A stretch of 64,000 bases of DNA from Tragulus kanchil (Eukaryota > Chordata > Mammalia > Artiodactyla > Tragulidae). Where the stretch lies: positions 139,394,854 to 139,458,853 of the forward strand of contig JAIOJX010000031.1 of NCBI GenBank assembly GCA_022376925.1, in the 5' to 3' direction. A program made the translations under genes and the position numbers. Below the pieces are notes generated by a model. That model was not told the DNA's origin, did no database searches, and saw only the letters and a program-made list of their open reading frames with translations. This document shows, piece after piece, positions 1 to 11,233 of the stretch; the first letter of the stretch is position 1; the number at the start of each line of letters is the position of its first letter.

Positions 1-616
1 GTGGCCAGCCGACCTAGCCACGGCGGGCTGCTCTCGGAGCTCCAGTCCCCTCACTCCGGTCTTCACCCTGCTTCTGCCCCTGCTTCTGCAAATGAGTTGT
101 GCAAAACACTGCTTGCTGAGCACCTGTGTGCCCGCCCGCCCCGCCTACCTTTGGACATAAAATTGCTACAAAGAATTCTGCTAGACCAAGTCTAAGAGGT
201 GTGTCTGACTGTTCATTCAGCAAACTGAACTTGTTCCCTGAATTTTCCACACATAGGCTTTTGTGAATTGACACAGATCCCCACTGGGCCAGGAAGGCAG
301 TTCAGAAGCAATGCTGGGGCGTGGTCTGGGACCCATCTCCCTGACCCCTCAGGCCACGTCCTCCGGCCTCTGGTCTCCTGACCCTGGACCCCTCCCATTT
401 CCTTTCAGGTGACAGCCTCTTGCCTCCAGGCCCTGCTAACCATTCTGAGCTCCAACTTCCAGGATCAGGCTTATTCGAACATCTCCACAGAGTAACTGAG
501 TGACTCAGGAATGTGTAAGAAACAGAAGGCGTAGGATCACAGTGGGTCAGGCCTGGGAACATCCAAAGCTTCTCAGGGAGCTTGGAAGCAGGTGACAAGG
601 GACCAGTTATCGCTTC
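1..616. other. Single-copy non-coding DNA, no gene recognised
   Basis: No frame shows a recognisable domain, and the open frames are short and mutually overlapping. I recognise no repeat family here. The part from about 155 to 300 is AT-balanced, free of simple repeats and looks like ordinary unique intergenic or intronic DNA. Confidence 0.5.
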
Positions 617-639
617 TATCTCCTGCCCCACTCTCCAGC

Positions 640-752
640 CACACTGAACCCTTCTCACTTCTAGAAGCCCTCTCATTCTCACCACCAGGCTTTACACAGG
701 GTGCCACCTCTGCCTGGAGCATTTTCCTGTTCTCTTCCCTCACTACATCCCT
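640..752 (+). mobile_element. L2 LINE 3' fragment (and copy at 1753-1865)
   Basis: The wording around 690-735 (a cysteine/tryptophan-rich 'cacctctgcctggagc' stretch) matches the L2 3' region as I remember it. It is old and divergent, and there is no open frame. Confidence 0.45.
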
Positions 753-1206
753 TAAAAAAGGTTTTGAGGTATACTGTACGTGCAATAAATTGCACACATT
801 TAAAGTGGACATCATGCCAAGGTCTGACCCACGCATACACCACTGAAACCATGCCCATAGTCAAGGTAATGAAGATCCCATCACCACCCAAAGTTGCCTC
901 CTGACTCTCTGACTCCTCCTACTCACGCGTGCCCCCGTATGCAGGCAACAGCAACCACCGATTGGCTTTCTGTCTCCGTAGATTAGTGTGTTGTTTCTAG
1001 AGTTTTAAATACAGTGCTTCATATGCTATATACTCTTTTATGCCTGTCACCTTTCACTTGGAGTGATTACTTTGAGATCCTGTTGGATCAGTAATTCATT
1101 TCTTTCTGTTGTTAAGGAGTATTCCATTGTACGGATATGTCACATTTGGTTTATCCATTCATCCAACTGGTCCCTGCCAGTCTGCTGCTGTTAAAAACAA
1201 AGCTGT

Positions 1207-1473
1207 GGGCTTCCCTGGTGGTTCAGTGGGTAAGCACACCGCCTTGTGGTGCACGGGGTGCGGGTTCGATCCCTGGCCTGGGAAGATCCCACGTGCTGCG
1301 GAGCGGCTGGATCGATGTGTCCAACTACAGAGCCAGAGCTCTGGAGCACATGCGCCCAGAGCCGGTGCTCTGCAGTGGGAGAGGCCACTGCGATGGGAGG
1401 CCCACACAGGCCCAAAGAACAAAGATGGAAATAAATGAAAGACCAATAGAAGTGGCCAACAACAACAGAAAAT
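1207..1473 (+). mobile_element. CHR-2-like tRNA-derived SINE (beta tail), complete
   Basis: The tRNA-like head has a B box (ggttcgatcc near 1263) and starts 'gggcttccctgg'. The body is the CHR-type 'agatcccacgtgctgcgg' block. The 3' end is 'ccaatagaagtggcc' with no long poly(A). An 11-base target-site duplication, aacaaagctgt, flanks it at 1196-1206 and 1474-1484, so this is a full insertion. The head reads 'gtaagcacacc', which marks the beta subfamily described in the findings. Confidence 0.92.
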
Positions 1474-2319
1474 AACAAAGCTGTACTGAAGATTCTGTAC
1501 AAGCTTTTAACTAGACTTACGGTTTCACTTCACTTGGTAAATATCTAGGAGTAGAGTGGCCAAATTGTATGAAAGGTAAGTGTTTAAGTTTTTAAGAAAA
1601 CACTAAACTGTTTTCCAAGTCCACATAGAAGGGAGTTCTCGTTTTTCCACATCCTCATCAGCACTTGACATGGTCAGCCTTGTTCAATCTGGCCACTCTA
1701 ATAGATGATCGGCAGTAGTGCGTGCCTTATATCTCCTGCCCCACTCTCCAGCCACACTGAACCCTTCTCACTTCTAGAAGCCCTCTCATTCTCACCACCA
1801 GGCTTTACACAGGGTGCCACCTCTGCCTGGAGCATTTTCCTGTTCTCTTCCCTCACTACATCCCTTAAAAAAGGTTTTGAGGTATACTGTACGTGCAATA
1901 AATTGCACACATTTAAAGTGGACATCATGCCAAGGTCTGACCCACGCATACACCACTGAAACCATGCCCATAGTCAAGGTAATGAAGATCCCATCACCAC
2001 CCAAAGTTGCCTCCTGACTCTCTGACTCCTCCTACTCACCCTTGCCCCCATATGCAGGCAACAGCAACCACCAATTGGCTTTCTGTCTCCGTAGATTAGT
2101 GTGTTATTTCTAGAGTTTTAAATACACTGAATCATATGCTATATACTCTTTTATGCCTGTCGCCTTTCACTTGGCGTGATTACTTTGAGATCCTGTTGGA
2201 TCAGTAATTCATTTCTTTCTGTTGTTAAGGAGTATTCCATTGTACGGATATGTCACATTTGGTTTATCCATTCATCCAACTGGTCCCTGCCAGTCTGCTG
2301 CTGTTAAAAACAAAGCTGT

Positions 2320-2586
2320 GGGCTTCCCTGGTGGTTCAGTGGGTAAGCACACCGCCTTGTGGTGCACGGGGTGCGGGTTCGATCCCTGGCCTGGGAAGAT
2401 CCCACGTGCTGCGGAGCGGCTGGATCGATGTGTCCAACTACAGAGCCAGAGCTCTGGAGCACATGCGCCCAGAGCCGGTGCTCTGCAGTGGGAGAGGCCA
2501 CTGCGATGGGAGGCCCACACAGGCCCAAAGAACAAAGATGGAAATAAATGAAAGACCAATAGAAGTGGCCAACAACAACAGAAAAT
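2320..2586 (+). mobile_element. CHR-2-like SINE, second copy through duplication D1
   Basis: Same element as 1207-1473, with the same flanks and target-site duplication. It is not an independent insertion. Confidence 0.92.
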
Positions 2587-3100
2587 AACAAAGCTGTACT
2601 GAAGATTCTGTACAAGCTTTTAACTAGACTTACGGTTTCACTTCACTTGGTAAATATCTAGGAGTAGAGTGGCCAAATTGTATGAAAGGTAAGTGTTTAA
2701 GTTTTTAAGAAAACACTAAACTGTTTTCCAAGTCCACATAGAAGGGAGTTCTCGTTTTTCCACATCCTCATCAGCACTTGACATGGTCAGCCTTGTTCAA
2801 TCTGGCCACTCTAATAGATGATCGGCAGTAGTGCGTGTGTGTTTCCCTAATGGCAAATGATGCTGAGCGTTTCTTCACGGACTTATGTGCTATTCATGCC
2901 TCTACTTTGGTAAAGTTTCTGTTCAAATTGTTTGCCTTTTTTTTTCCTTTTTTTTTTTTTTGCTAATTTTCTGTTTGCCATTTTTTATTGGTTTGTTAGT
3001 ATTATTAAACTTTGAAAGTTCTTTGCATATTCTAGAAACAAATCCTTTCTCAGATATATAATTGATACTTTATCATTGTCTGTCATTTGTCTTTTCATTC

Positions 3101-3314
3101 GTTTTTTTAATTTTGGCCCCCTTTTATTGATTTTTTGTTTATTTATTTTTCATCCAGCTGTATTCTTCAACCTTTGTGGGCCTCCCATTGCAGTGCCCTC
3201 TCTCACTGGTCCAGCTGCTCGGCAGCATGTGGGTTCTTCCCAGGCCGGGAATGGAACTGGTGCCCCTTGCACTGCAAGGAGGGCTCTTTACTCACTGGAC
3301 CACCAGGAAAACCC
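3101..3314 (-). mobile_element. CHR-2-like SINE, internally deleted
   Basis: Antisense copy flanked by the 13-base target-site duplication tgtcttttcattc (3088-3100 and 3315-3327). The central block found in other copies (around 'ctctggagcgcatgcgc') is missing, leaving about 214 bp. The tail is the alpha type (aaagggggcc on the sense strand). The same element appears at 4220-4433 through D2. Confidence 0.88.
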
Positions 3315-3463
3315 TGTCTTTTCATTCTTTTAATGGAGCTTTTCAAAGAACAGTTTCAAAGAACAGAGTCCAATTTATCGAGTGTTTGCTTTAAGACATC
3401 ATGGTTTGGGGGTCATTTTAAAGAAATCTTTACCAACCCAAGCTCACAAATTTTCTCCTTCGC

Positions 3464-4958
3464 AGCTGTGTCAAATTCGATGCTTGCCTCACCTGTGACA
3501 GTACTGGCCCAAAAATATGGAATCTAGTAGGATGGTGATGATGGCACATGCAGTGAAGCAAAGGAAAGGCAGACATGGACAGTGGACATATGGCCATTGT
3601 GGGGAAGGAACAGAGGGTGGAGGCGTAAAGGAAGTAGCATGAAGGCCTGTACTATCATAAGTGAAGAAAATAGCTATAGTCATTGCTTTGTGAGAAAAGG
3701 AGATCCTTCAGGGTGCTTTATGTCGATGGTGGGGTTTTGGGGTGTACAGTTGTTTTAACAGCTTTTTAAGAAAATCTAGGAGTGGAGTGGCCAAATTGTA
3801 TGAAAGGTAAGTGTTTAAGTTTTTAAGAAAACACTAAACTGTTTTCCAAGTCCACATAGAAGGGAGTTCTCGTTTTTCCACATCCTCATCAGCACTTGAC
3901 ATGGTCAGCCTTGTTCAATCTGGCCACTCTAATAGATGATCGGCAGTAGTGCGTGTGTGTTTCCCTAATGGCAAATGATGCTGAGCGTTTCTTCACGGAC
4001 TTATGTGCTATTCATGCCTCTACTTTGGTAAAGTTTCTGTTCAAATTGTTTGCCTTTTTTTTTCCTTTTTTTTTTTTTTTGCTAATTTTCTGTTTGCCAT
4101 TTTTTATTGGTTTGTTAGTATTATTAAACTTTGAAAGTTCTTTGCATATTCTAGAAACAAATCCTTTCTCAGATATATAATTGATACTTTATCATTGTCT
4201 GTCATTTGTCTTTTCATTCGTTTTTTTAATTTTGGCCCCCTTTTATTGATTTTTTGTTTATTTATTTTTCATCCAGCTGTATTCTTCAACCTTTGTGGGC
4301 CTCCCATTGCAGTGCCCTCTCTCACTGGTCCAGCTGCTCGGCAGCATGTGGGTTCTTCCCAGGCCGGGAATGGAACTGGTGCCCCTTGCACTGCAAGGAG
4401 GGCTCTTTACTCACTGGACCACCAGGAAAACCCTGTCTTTTCATTCTTTTAATGGAGCTTTTCAAAGAACAGTTTCAAAGAACAGAGTCCAATTTATCGA
4501 GTGTTTGCTTTAAGACATCATGGTTTGGGGGTCATTTTAAAGAAATCTTTACCAACCCAAGCTCACAAATTTTCTCCTTCGCAGCTGTGTCAAATTCGAT
4601 GCTTGCCTCACCTGTGACAGTACTGGCCCAAAAATATGGAATCTAGTAGGATGGTGATGATGGCACATGCAGTGAAGCAAAGGAAAGGCAGACATGGACA
4701 GTGGACATATGGACATTGTGGGGAAGGAACAGAGGGTGGGAGGCGTAAAGGAAGTAGCATGAAGGCCTGTACTATCATAAGTGAAGAAAATAGCTATAGT
4801 CATTGCTTTGTGAGAAAAGGAGATCCTTCAGGGGTGCTGTGTGATGGTCGGGATGGGGTGGAGGGGGGGATATACATATGACTAGTCTGGGAACATACAT
4901 ATCTGTAAACAACAAAACTCTGTAAAAGTTAAAAGTAAAATAAAAGTTAAAAAAATTT
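3464..4958 (+). mobile_element. 5'-truncated L1 3' end, sense, inserted in the antisense L1
   Basis: From 'tatggaatctag' (3516, repeated at 4636) to the A-rich end near 4955 this matches the complement of the L1 3' UTR at 55080-55420 in the same window. Both contain 'aacaaaactctgtaaa' just before the A-rich tail. The surrounding antisense L1 is broken at 'aattttctcct' near 3450 and resumes with nearly the same bases near 4955, consistent with a target-site duplication. About 50 bases at 3464-3512 precede the recognisable UTR and may be an inverted 5' piece. D2 duplicates part of the element, so its real length is about 400 bp. Confidence 0.7.
4220..4433 (-). mobile_element. CHR-2-like SINE, second copy through duplication D2
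   Basis: Identical structure and flanks to 3101-3314; a duplicate of that insertion. Confidence 0.88.
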
Positions 4959-5379
4959 TTTTCTCCTATATTTTCTTTAGAAGTTTATATTATACACTCA
5001 GGTTTATAATTAATTTTGTGATAAACGTTGCATCCAATGAGAGGTATGAGAAGAGCTCATACTTCACATATGGATATCCAACTGTTTCAACAGTATTTGT
5101 TGAAGCAGCTATCTTTTCTCTACATTTGCACCTTAGTCAAAAATCAGTTTTCCACCTCTACGGAGAGAGCCCTATTTCTGGTTTCTTCATTTCATTCCTG
5201 TCTTGGTCTTCCTGCCAGTACCACACTCTCTTGATGACTGTACCTTTCTTGTAAGGCTTAATTAAAATCAGGTTATAGTAGCCCCCAAGCTTGTCTTTTG
5301 CAAAGTGTTTATTCTTTGCCTTTCCAAATGAATCTTAGACTCATCTGGTTCATTTCAATAAAAAACTCTACAGGATTTT

Positions 5380-5648
5380 TAAAAAATTTTGGCCTCTTTT
5401 ATTGGTTTTCCATTTGTTTACTTTTCATCCATCTTTATTCTTTGGCCTGTGTGGGCCTCCCATTGCAGTGGCCTCTCCTACTGCAGAGCACCAGCTCTGG
5501 GCGCATGCGCTTCAGAGTGCTGGCTCATAATTGGACACAGTGGTCCAGCCGCTCCGCGACACATGGGATCTTCCCCAGCCATGGATCAAACTGGTGCCCC
5601 TTGCCCTGCAAGGTGGACTCTTTACCCACCGGACCAACAGGGAAGCCC
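5380..5648 (-). mobile_element. CHR-2-like SINE (alpha tail), complete
   Basis: Antisense tRNA-derived SINE flanked by a 15-base target-site duplication, actctacaggatttt at 5365-5379 and a one-mismatch copy at 5649-5663. The sense-strand tail is 'ccaataaaagaggcc' and the head is 'gtaaagagtccacc', the alpha combination. Confidence 0.92.
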
Positions 5649-6627
5649 ACTCTGCAGGATTTTGACTGGGGTTGGTTTGAATCTATAAATAAATTTTGGA
5701 AGATTTGACATCTTAAGAATACGGAGTCTTCTGACCTGTAAACAGGCATATCTACACATGTTGTTTTTTAAAAAAAATTTCTCTCAGCAATGTTTTGTGG
5801 TTTTCAGTGTATAGTTCTTACATATCCTTCTTGTCAGATGTGTTTCCATTTCACATTTTTGTATCACTATAATGGCACTTCTAATTTTAATTTTTTATTG
5901 TTCCTTGCTACTACACACAAATATAATTGAGTTTTGCCTATTGATCTTATTTCCTGTAACCCAGCTAAACATCTTTATTAATTCCAGTAACTGTTTTATA
6001 GATTCCATCAGATTTTCTATATATACAACCGTGTCTTTTGCAGTAAAGATATTTTTACTTCTTTTCCAATACGGATCCCCTTGTTCTCTCTTTCCCACTC
6101 TCCAACTTTCCCCTCTTTCTTACACTCTTTTTCATTGTCTTTCCCATGAGAGCCTCCAGGACAGTACTGAGCAAAAACAATCAATTAGACATCTTTGCTA
6201 TATCCCTTATTTTAGGAGGAATGCATTCATTCTTTCATGATTAAATATGTTAGTTATAAGTTTTTCCAAGATAAAGTTCTCTTCTACTTGTAATTTGTTG
6301 GGAAATTTTATCAGAAAAGTATACTAACTTGTATTAAATGTGTTTTCTGTGTTTTATAAGGTGATCATTTTCAGACCTGGTTTTTATTTTACTGAGATAG
6401 TTTCCTTCTATTTCTAGGTTGCTAAATGTTTTTATTGAGAAATGATGTCAAATCTTGTTAAGTGAATTTTCTGTGTCAGTTGAGAAGATCATGTGTTTTT
6501 TCATTTCCTTCTTTCTGTTAATCTTGTCGTATGTTGGATCATCCTGAAATCTCACTCGGTCACAGTCTTTTTGATATGCTGCTGCATTTGACTTGCTAGC
6601 ATTTTGTTGAGGATTTTTTGCATCAGT

Positions 6628-7470
6628 TGACAGGGGTGAATAGGCAGACTTGGTAAGGAGGCCAGCAGTTTCCAAGGAGGAGGAGGAGGAGGGGGAACAA
6701 ACATTTTCTAGCTTAAAATATTTGCCATGATAAAGATCTACTCTGAAACTAAGGTTATTGCCTTATGGATGAAAACTATTTTGCATTGGAATGTCTCATC
6801 TAATCTTGAAGTCCAGAGACCATCCTCTGGCTCATCTTATGCTAATGCTGTGGGAGTGGGTCTAGTAAGGCCTTTACAGTCTTAAAATATTCTTTTGATT
6901 TCTCAACAAGGTTGAAGGTATTACAGATGGTAAGGTGTAGGGACAGAAATATGGCATTTTCTGTGTGGGGGGTACCTGTGTTTGTATAAAATATAATATA
7001 TATATATAAATATATAAATATATATATATATATATATTTGAAGAAGCTTTCAAAAGAAGTAACATTAGGTTTCTAAATGATCTTAATAACATCTGCCCTC
7101 TTTGGTGGATAAAGCTTAATTACCTTCTGCAATGAAGATTCTTTGAAAAATAGACATATATTTCTTGTACATTAAATGCATTTGGTATTTCATTTTACAA
7201 AAAAATATTCTTTTGATCTATTGTTAATAACTGACTGGAAAAGTACAGAATACCTTGCCTAAACTAGCTTCTGGGGGTACTCTTCTATCCCCCTTCCAGT
7301 TTCTTTAGCTGGATGTTTTCTCTATTCTTTTTCTCTTTAATAAATCTTTTCCTAAACAAAGTTCTGAATGACCAAAGCCAAGTCTTTTTGATCCCAAAGT
7401 GCAAATCTTCTCCTTTGGAGATCAAGAATCCAATATCATTCACCATAAGCTATCTACAGGTCCTCTGTCA
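6628..7470 (+). mobile_element. Solo LTR of an endogenous retrovirus (about 843 bp)
   Basis: It begins TGACAGGGG and ends CCTCTGTCA, which are near-perfect inverted termini of the TG...CA type. The flanks are cagt (6624-6627) and caat (7471-7474), a 4-base target duplication with one change. It interrupts the antisense L1 cleanly: L1 text stops at 'catcagt' and resumes at 'caatgttcataagg'. A poly(A) signal AATAAA lies at 7339-7344, about 130 bp before the end. It also holds a GGA tract at 6675-6696 and a TA tract at 6992-7038. No retroviral coding sequence is present, so this is the recombined remnant of an old provirus. A 4-base target duplication fits a class I (gammaretrovirus-like) element. 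The family is not identified. Confidence 0.65.
6992..7038 (+). repeat. TA-rich microsatellite (copy at 8101-8147)
   Basis: Runs of alternating T and A broken by AAA triplets, inside the LTR. Confidence 0.9.
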
Positions 7471-7736
7471 CAATGTTCATAAGGAATGCTAGTCTGAAGT
7501 ATTCTTGCAGTGACTGGTTTGGGTGAGGTAGGAAGACCAGCCTCATTGAATGAGTTAGGAAGTGTTTCCACATCTTCACTATTCTGTTCTAATGTTTTTT
7601 TGAGAATTGTAAAGTTGACAGTGGGTGTAATCTTGTCGTATGTTGGATCATCCTGAAATCTCACTCGGTCACAGTCTTTTTGATATGCTGCTGCATTTGA
7701 CTTGCTAGCATTTTGTTGAGGATTTTTTGCATCAGT

Positions 7737-8579
7737 TGACAGGGGTGAATAGGCAGACTTGGTAAGGAGGCCAGCAGTTTCCAAGGAGGAGGAGGAGGAG
7801 GGGGAACAAACATTTTCTAGCTTAAAATATTTGCCATGATAAAGATCTACTCTGAAACTAAGGTTATTGCCTTATGGATGAAAACTATTTTGCATTGGAA
7901 TGTCTCATCTAATCTTGAAGTCCAGAGACCATCCTCTGGCTCATCTTATGCTAATGCTGTGGGAGTGGGTCTAGTAAGGCCTTTACAGTCTTAAAATATT
8001 CTTTTGATTTCTCAACAAGGTTGAAGGTATTACAGATGGTAAGGTGTAGGGACAGAAATATGGCATTTTCTGTGTGGGGGGTACCTGTGTTTGTATAAAA
8101 TATAATATATATATATAAATATATAAATATATATATATATATATATTTGAAGAAGCTTTCAAAAGAAGTAACATTAGGTTTCTAAATGATCTTAATAACA
8201 TCTGCCCTCTTTGGTGGATAAAGCTTAATTACCTTCTGCAATGAAGATTCTTTGAAAAATAGACATATATTTCTTGTACATTAAATGCATTTGGTATTTC
8301 ATTTTACAAAAAAATATTCTTTTGATCTATTGTTAATAACTGACTGGAAAAGTACAGAATACCTTGCCTAAACTAGCTTCTGGGGGTACTCTTCTATCCC
8401 CCTTCCAGTTTCTTTAGCTGGATGTTTTCTCTATTCTTTTTCTCTTTAATAAATCTTTTCCTAAACAAAGTTCTGAATGACCAAAGCCAAGTCTTTTTGA
8501 TCCCAAAGTGCAAATCTTCTCCTTTGGAGATCAAGAATCCAATATCATTCACCATAAGCTATCTACAGGTCCTCTGTCA
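7737..8579 (+). mobile_element. Second copy of the solo LTR through duplication D3
   Basis: Same termini, flanks and internal tracts as 6628-7470, displaced by exactly 1109 bp. It is not a second insertion and not the partner LTR of a provirus. Confidence 0.65.
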
Positions 8580-8995
8580 CAATGTTCATAAGGAATGCTA
8601 GTCTGAAGTATTCTTGCAGTGACTGGTTTGGGTGAGGTAGGAAGACCAGCCTCATTGAATGAGTTAGGAAGTGTTTCCACATCTTCACTATTTTGGAGAA
8701 ATGTGAGGAATACTGCTCTTAGTTCTTCCATAAACATTTAGTAGAAGTCACCAGTGAAACCACTAGGTCCAAAGCTTCTATTTGCCAAGAAATTTTTGAT
8801 AACTGATTCGATACTTTTACCAGCTCTTTTTACCTATTTAAAATTTCTATTTCTTTGCAATTTAGCATTGGTAGGATTGTGATTCTAGCAAATTTTCTTT
8901 TTTATCTAGATTATCCAATTTGTTAGTGTACAATTGTTCTTTCTTAAAAGCTCTTCCTTATAATTTTTATTCCTTTAAAAACAGTTGCTCCTTGG

Positions 8996-9025
8996 AAAGT
9001 CATGACAAACCTAGACAGCATATTA
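8996..9025 (+). mobile_element. Tiny BovB fragment (about 30 bp) inside the L1
   Basis: 28 of 30 bases match the BovB relic at 50780-50809 in the same orientation, including the shared variant 'aaagtcatgac'. The L1 text on either side is continuous in character but contains no such stretch in the family as I know it. Confidence 0.6.
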
Positions 9026-9867
9026 TTATAGTCTCTCCTGCTCTCTTTTGCTTACTATTTGAGTGGAATATTTATTTCCACTTTTTTACTTTCAACCTAG
9101 TTTTGTGTCTTTGGATCTAAAGTGAATCTCATGTAGACAGCATATAACGGAATCATGTGTGTTTTTATCCACGTTGCCAATCTTTCCCTTTTAATTGGAG
9201 AGTTCAATTTATTCACATTTAAAGTAATTACTGATGAGGAGGGACTTCTGTCATTTCTCTTTTTGTTTTCTATATGCCTTATAGTTTGTGGGTGTTTTAG
9301 TCTCTCATTCCCTGCATTACTGTTCTTTTAGGTTTAGTCAATTTTTGCAGTAAAATGTTTGAATACCATTCCTTTTGTGTATATCCTACAGCTATTTTCT
9401 CTGTGGTTACCACTGAGATTCCATTTAACACCTTAAAGTTTTAACATTTTAGTTGAATATTCTAGTTTGAATTTATACCAACTTAACTTCTATAACATAC
9501 AAAAACTCTGCTCCTTTCAATGCCATCCTTATCCCTTATAAGTTACTGATGTCACAAAATTATATCTTTAAACACTGTATGCCCCAAGTATAAACTAATA
9601 ATTCTTTTAAATGCATTTGTTTCTTAAGCTAACAGAATATAAAATACGGAGTTACAAACAAAAGTTATAATAGTACTACTTTTGTTTTTTAAATGTATTT
9701 GTCTCTTAAGTCATATAGTAGTTATAAAAAAAAAAACCACTATTTTTTATGATTTCCCATGTATTTACCCTTATTGAGATCTGTATTTCTCTATATGACT
9801 TCAAGTTCCTGTCTAGTGTCTTCTCCTTACTCTTTGCAGCACTTCCTTGAATGTTTCTCACAAGGTA

Positions 9868-10122
9868 GTTTCAGTTCAGTTCAGTTGCTCAGTGTGTCTG
9901 ACTCTTGTGACCCCATTGACTGCAGCACGCCAGGCTTCCCTGTCCTTCACCATCTCCAGGAATTTGCTCACACTCACATCCGTTGACAGTGATGCCATCC
10001 AACCATCTCATCCTCTGTCATTCCTTTCTCCTTCTGCTTTCTATTTTTCCCAGCATCAGGGTCTTTTCCAATGAGTGGTCTCTTCGCATTAGGTAACCAA
10101 AGTATCAACCAGGTCTAATATA
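9868..10122 (-). mobile_element. Bov-A element (BovB-derived SINE end), antisense
   Basis: It begins 'cagttcagttcagttgctcag' shortened by one unit and runs through 'catctcatcctctgtc' and 'tcttttccaatgagt', which is the complement of the BovB 3' region; the relic at 51100-51318 shows the same blocks in sense. The flanks 'aaggtag' and 'aaggcag' suggest a short decayed target duplication in the L1. Confidence 0.8.
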
Positions 10123-10969
10123 AGGCAGATCTAGAGGAAACAAAATCTTTCAGTTGTTGTTCATCTGGGAATATCTAAATGTTTCCTTTACTTTTGAAGG
10201 ACACTTTCGCTGCAAAAAAGATTCTTAGTTGACAGCTCTTCTTTCAGCACATTGAATAGATTGGCCTACTGTTTTCAGGCCTCCAAAGTTTCTGATGAGA
10301 AATCTGCTGATATTCTTATTAAGAATCCTTGTATGTGGTGATTCACCTCTTTCTTGCTGCTTTCTAGATTCTCTCTTTGTGCTTAATTTTTGAAAGTTTA
10401 AATATGATGTGTCTTTGTGTGAGTCTCTTTGAGTTTGCTGTTTCTTGAATATTTATATTCATATTTCTCATTAAATTGGAGAATTTTTCAGCCATTATTT
10501 TTTCCTGCTCCTTCTCACTCTCTCTTCCTTCTGGGACTCCCACCTACAATATGTACAGTATATATTGATTTTTGAATTTATACCAACTTAACTTCTATAA
10601 CATACAAAAACTCTGCTCCTTTCAATGCCATCCTTATCCCTTATAAGTTACTGATGTCACAAAATTATATCTTTAAACACTGTATGCCCCAAGTATAAAC
10701 TAATAATTCTTTTAAATGCATTTGTTTCTTAAGCTAACAGAATATAAAATACGGAGTTACAAACAAAAGTTATAATAGTACTACTTTTGTTTTTTAAATG
10801 TATTTGTCTCTTAAGTCATATAGTAGTTATAAAAAAAACCACTATTTTTTATGATTTCCCATGTATTTACCCTTATTGAGATCTGTATTTCTCTATATGA
10901 CTTCAAGTTCCTGTCTAGTGTCTTCTCCTTACTCTTTGCAGCACTTCCTTGAATGTTTCTCACAAGGTA

Positions 10970-11224
10970 GTTTCAGTTCAGTTCAGTTGCTCAGTGTGTC
11001 TGACTCTTGTGACCCCATTGACTGCAGCACGCCAGGCTTCCCTGTCCTTCACCATCTCCAGGAATTTGCTCACACTCACATCCGTTGACAGTGATGCCAT
11101 CCAACCATCTCATCCTCTGTCATCCCTTTCTCCTTCTGCTTTCTATTTTTCCCAGCATCAGGGTCTTTTCCAATGAGTGGTCTCTTCGCATTAGGTAACC
11201 AAAGTATCAACCAGGTCTAATATA
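10970..11224 (-). mobile_element. Bov-A element, second copy through duplication D4
   Basis: Same insertion and flanks as 9868-10122, with a single base change I can see ('cattcc' to 'catccc'). Confidence 0.8.
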
Positions 11225-11233
11225 AGGCAGATC

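Larger units (their letters stand above)
617..2837 (+). repeat. Tandem direct duplication D1, period 1113 bp
   Basis: Copy A runs 617-1724 and copy B 1730-2837, separated by 5 bases. Both hold the L2-like fragment, the 3' UTR of the antisense L1 and a CHR-2-like SINE. The copies are almost identical. Nearly all differences I see fall in one stretch, about 926-1062 of copy A. Both copies keep the same SINE target-site duplication, so the duplication is younger than the SINE or is an assembly artefact. Confidence 0.95.
2656..4838 (+). repeat. Tandem direct duplication D2, period about 1119 bp
   Basis: Copy A runs 2656-3717 and copy B 3774-4838, with a 56-base linker at 3718-3773 that matches neither copy cleanly. 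The offset drifts from 1118 to 1120 through length changes in a T-run and a G-run. The first 182 bases of copy A are also the end of D1 copy B, so 1543-1724, 2656-2837 and 3774-3955 are three copies of one segment. Confidence 0.95.
6519..8692 (+). repeat. Tandem direct duplication D3, period 1109 bp
   Basis: Copy A runs 6519-7583 and copy B 7628-8692, with a 44-base linker. Both copies carry the whole solo LTR and the flanking L1. The copies look identical throughout by eye. Confidence 0.96.

Noticed and set aside
1207..1300. tRNA-like sequences in the SINE heads as tRNA genes
   Set aside because: They have B-box words but no intact tRNA fold, and they are part of repeated SINEs with target duplications.
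6628..8579. Two LTRs in D3 as the ends of a provirus
   Set aside because: The L1 flanks are duplicated together with the LTR, and nothing retroviral lies between the copies.
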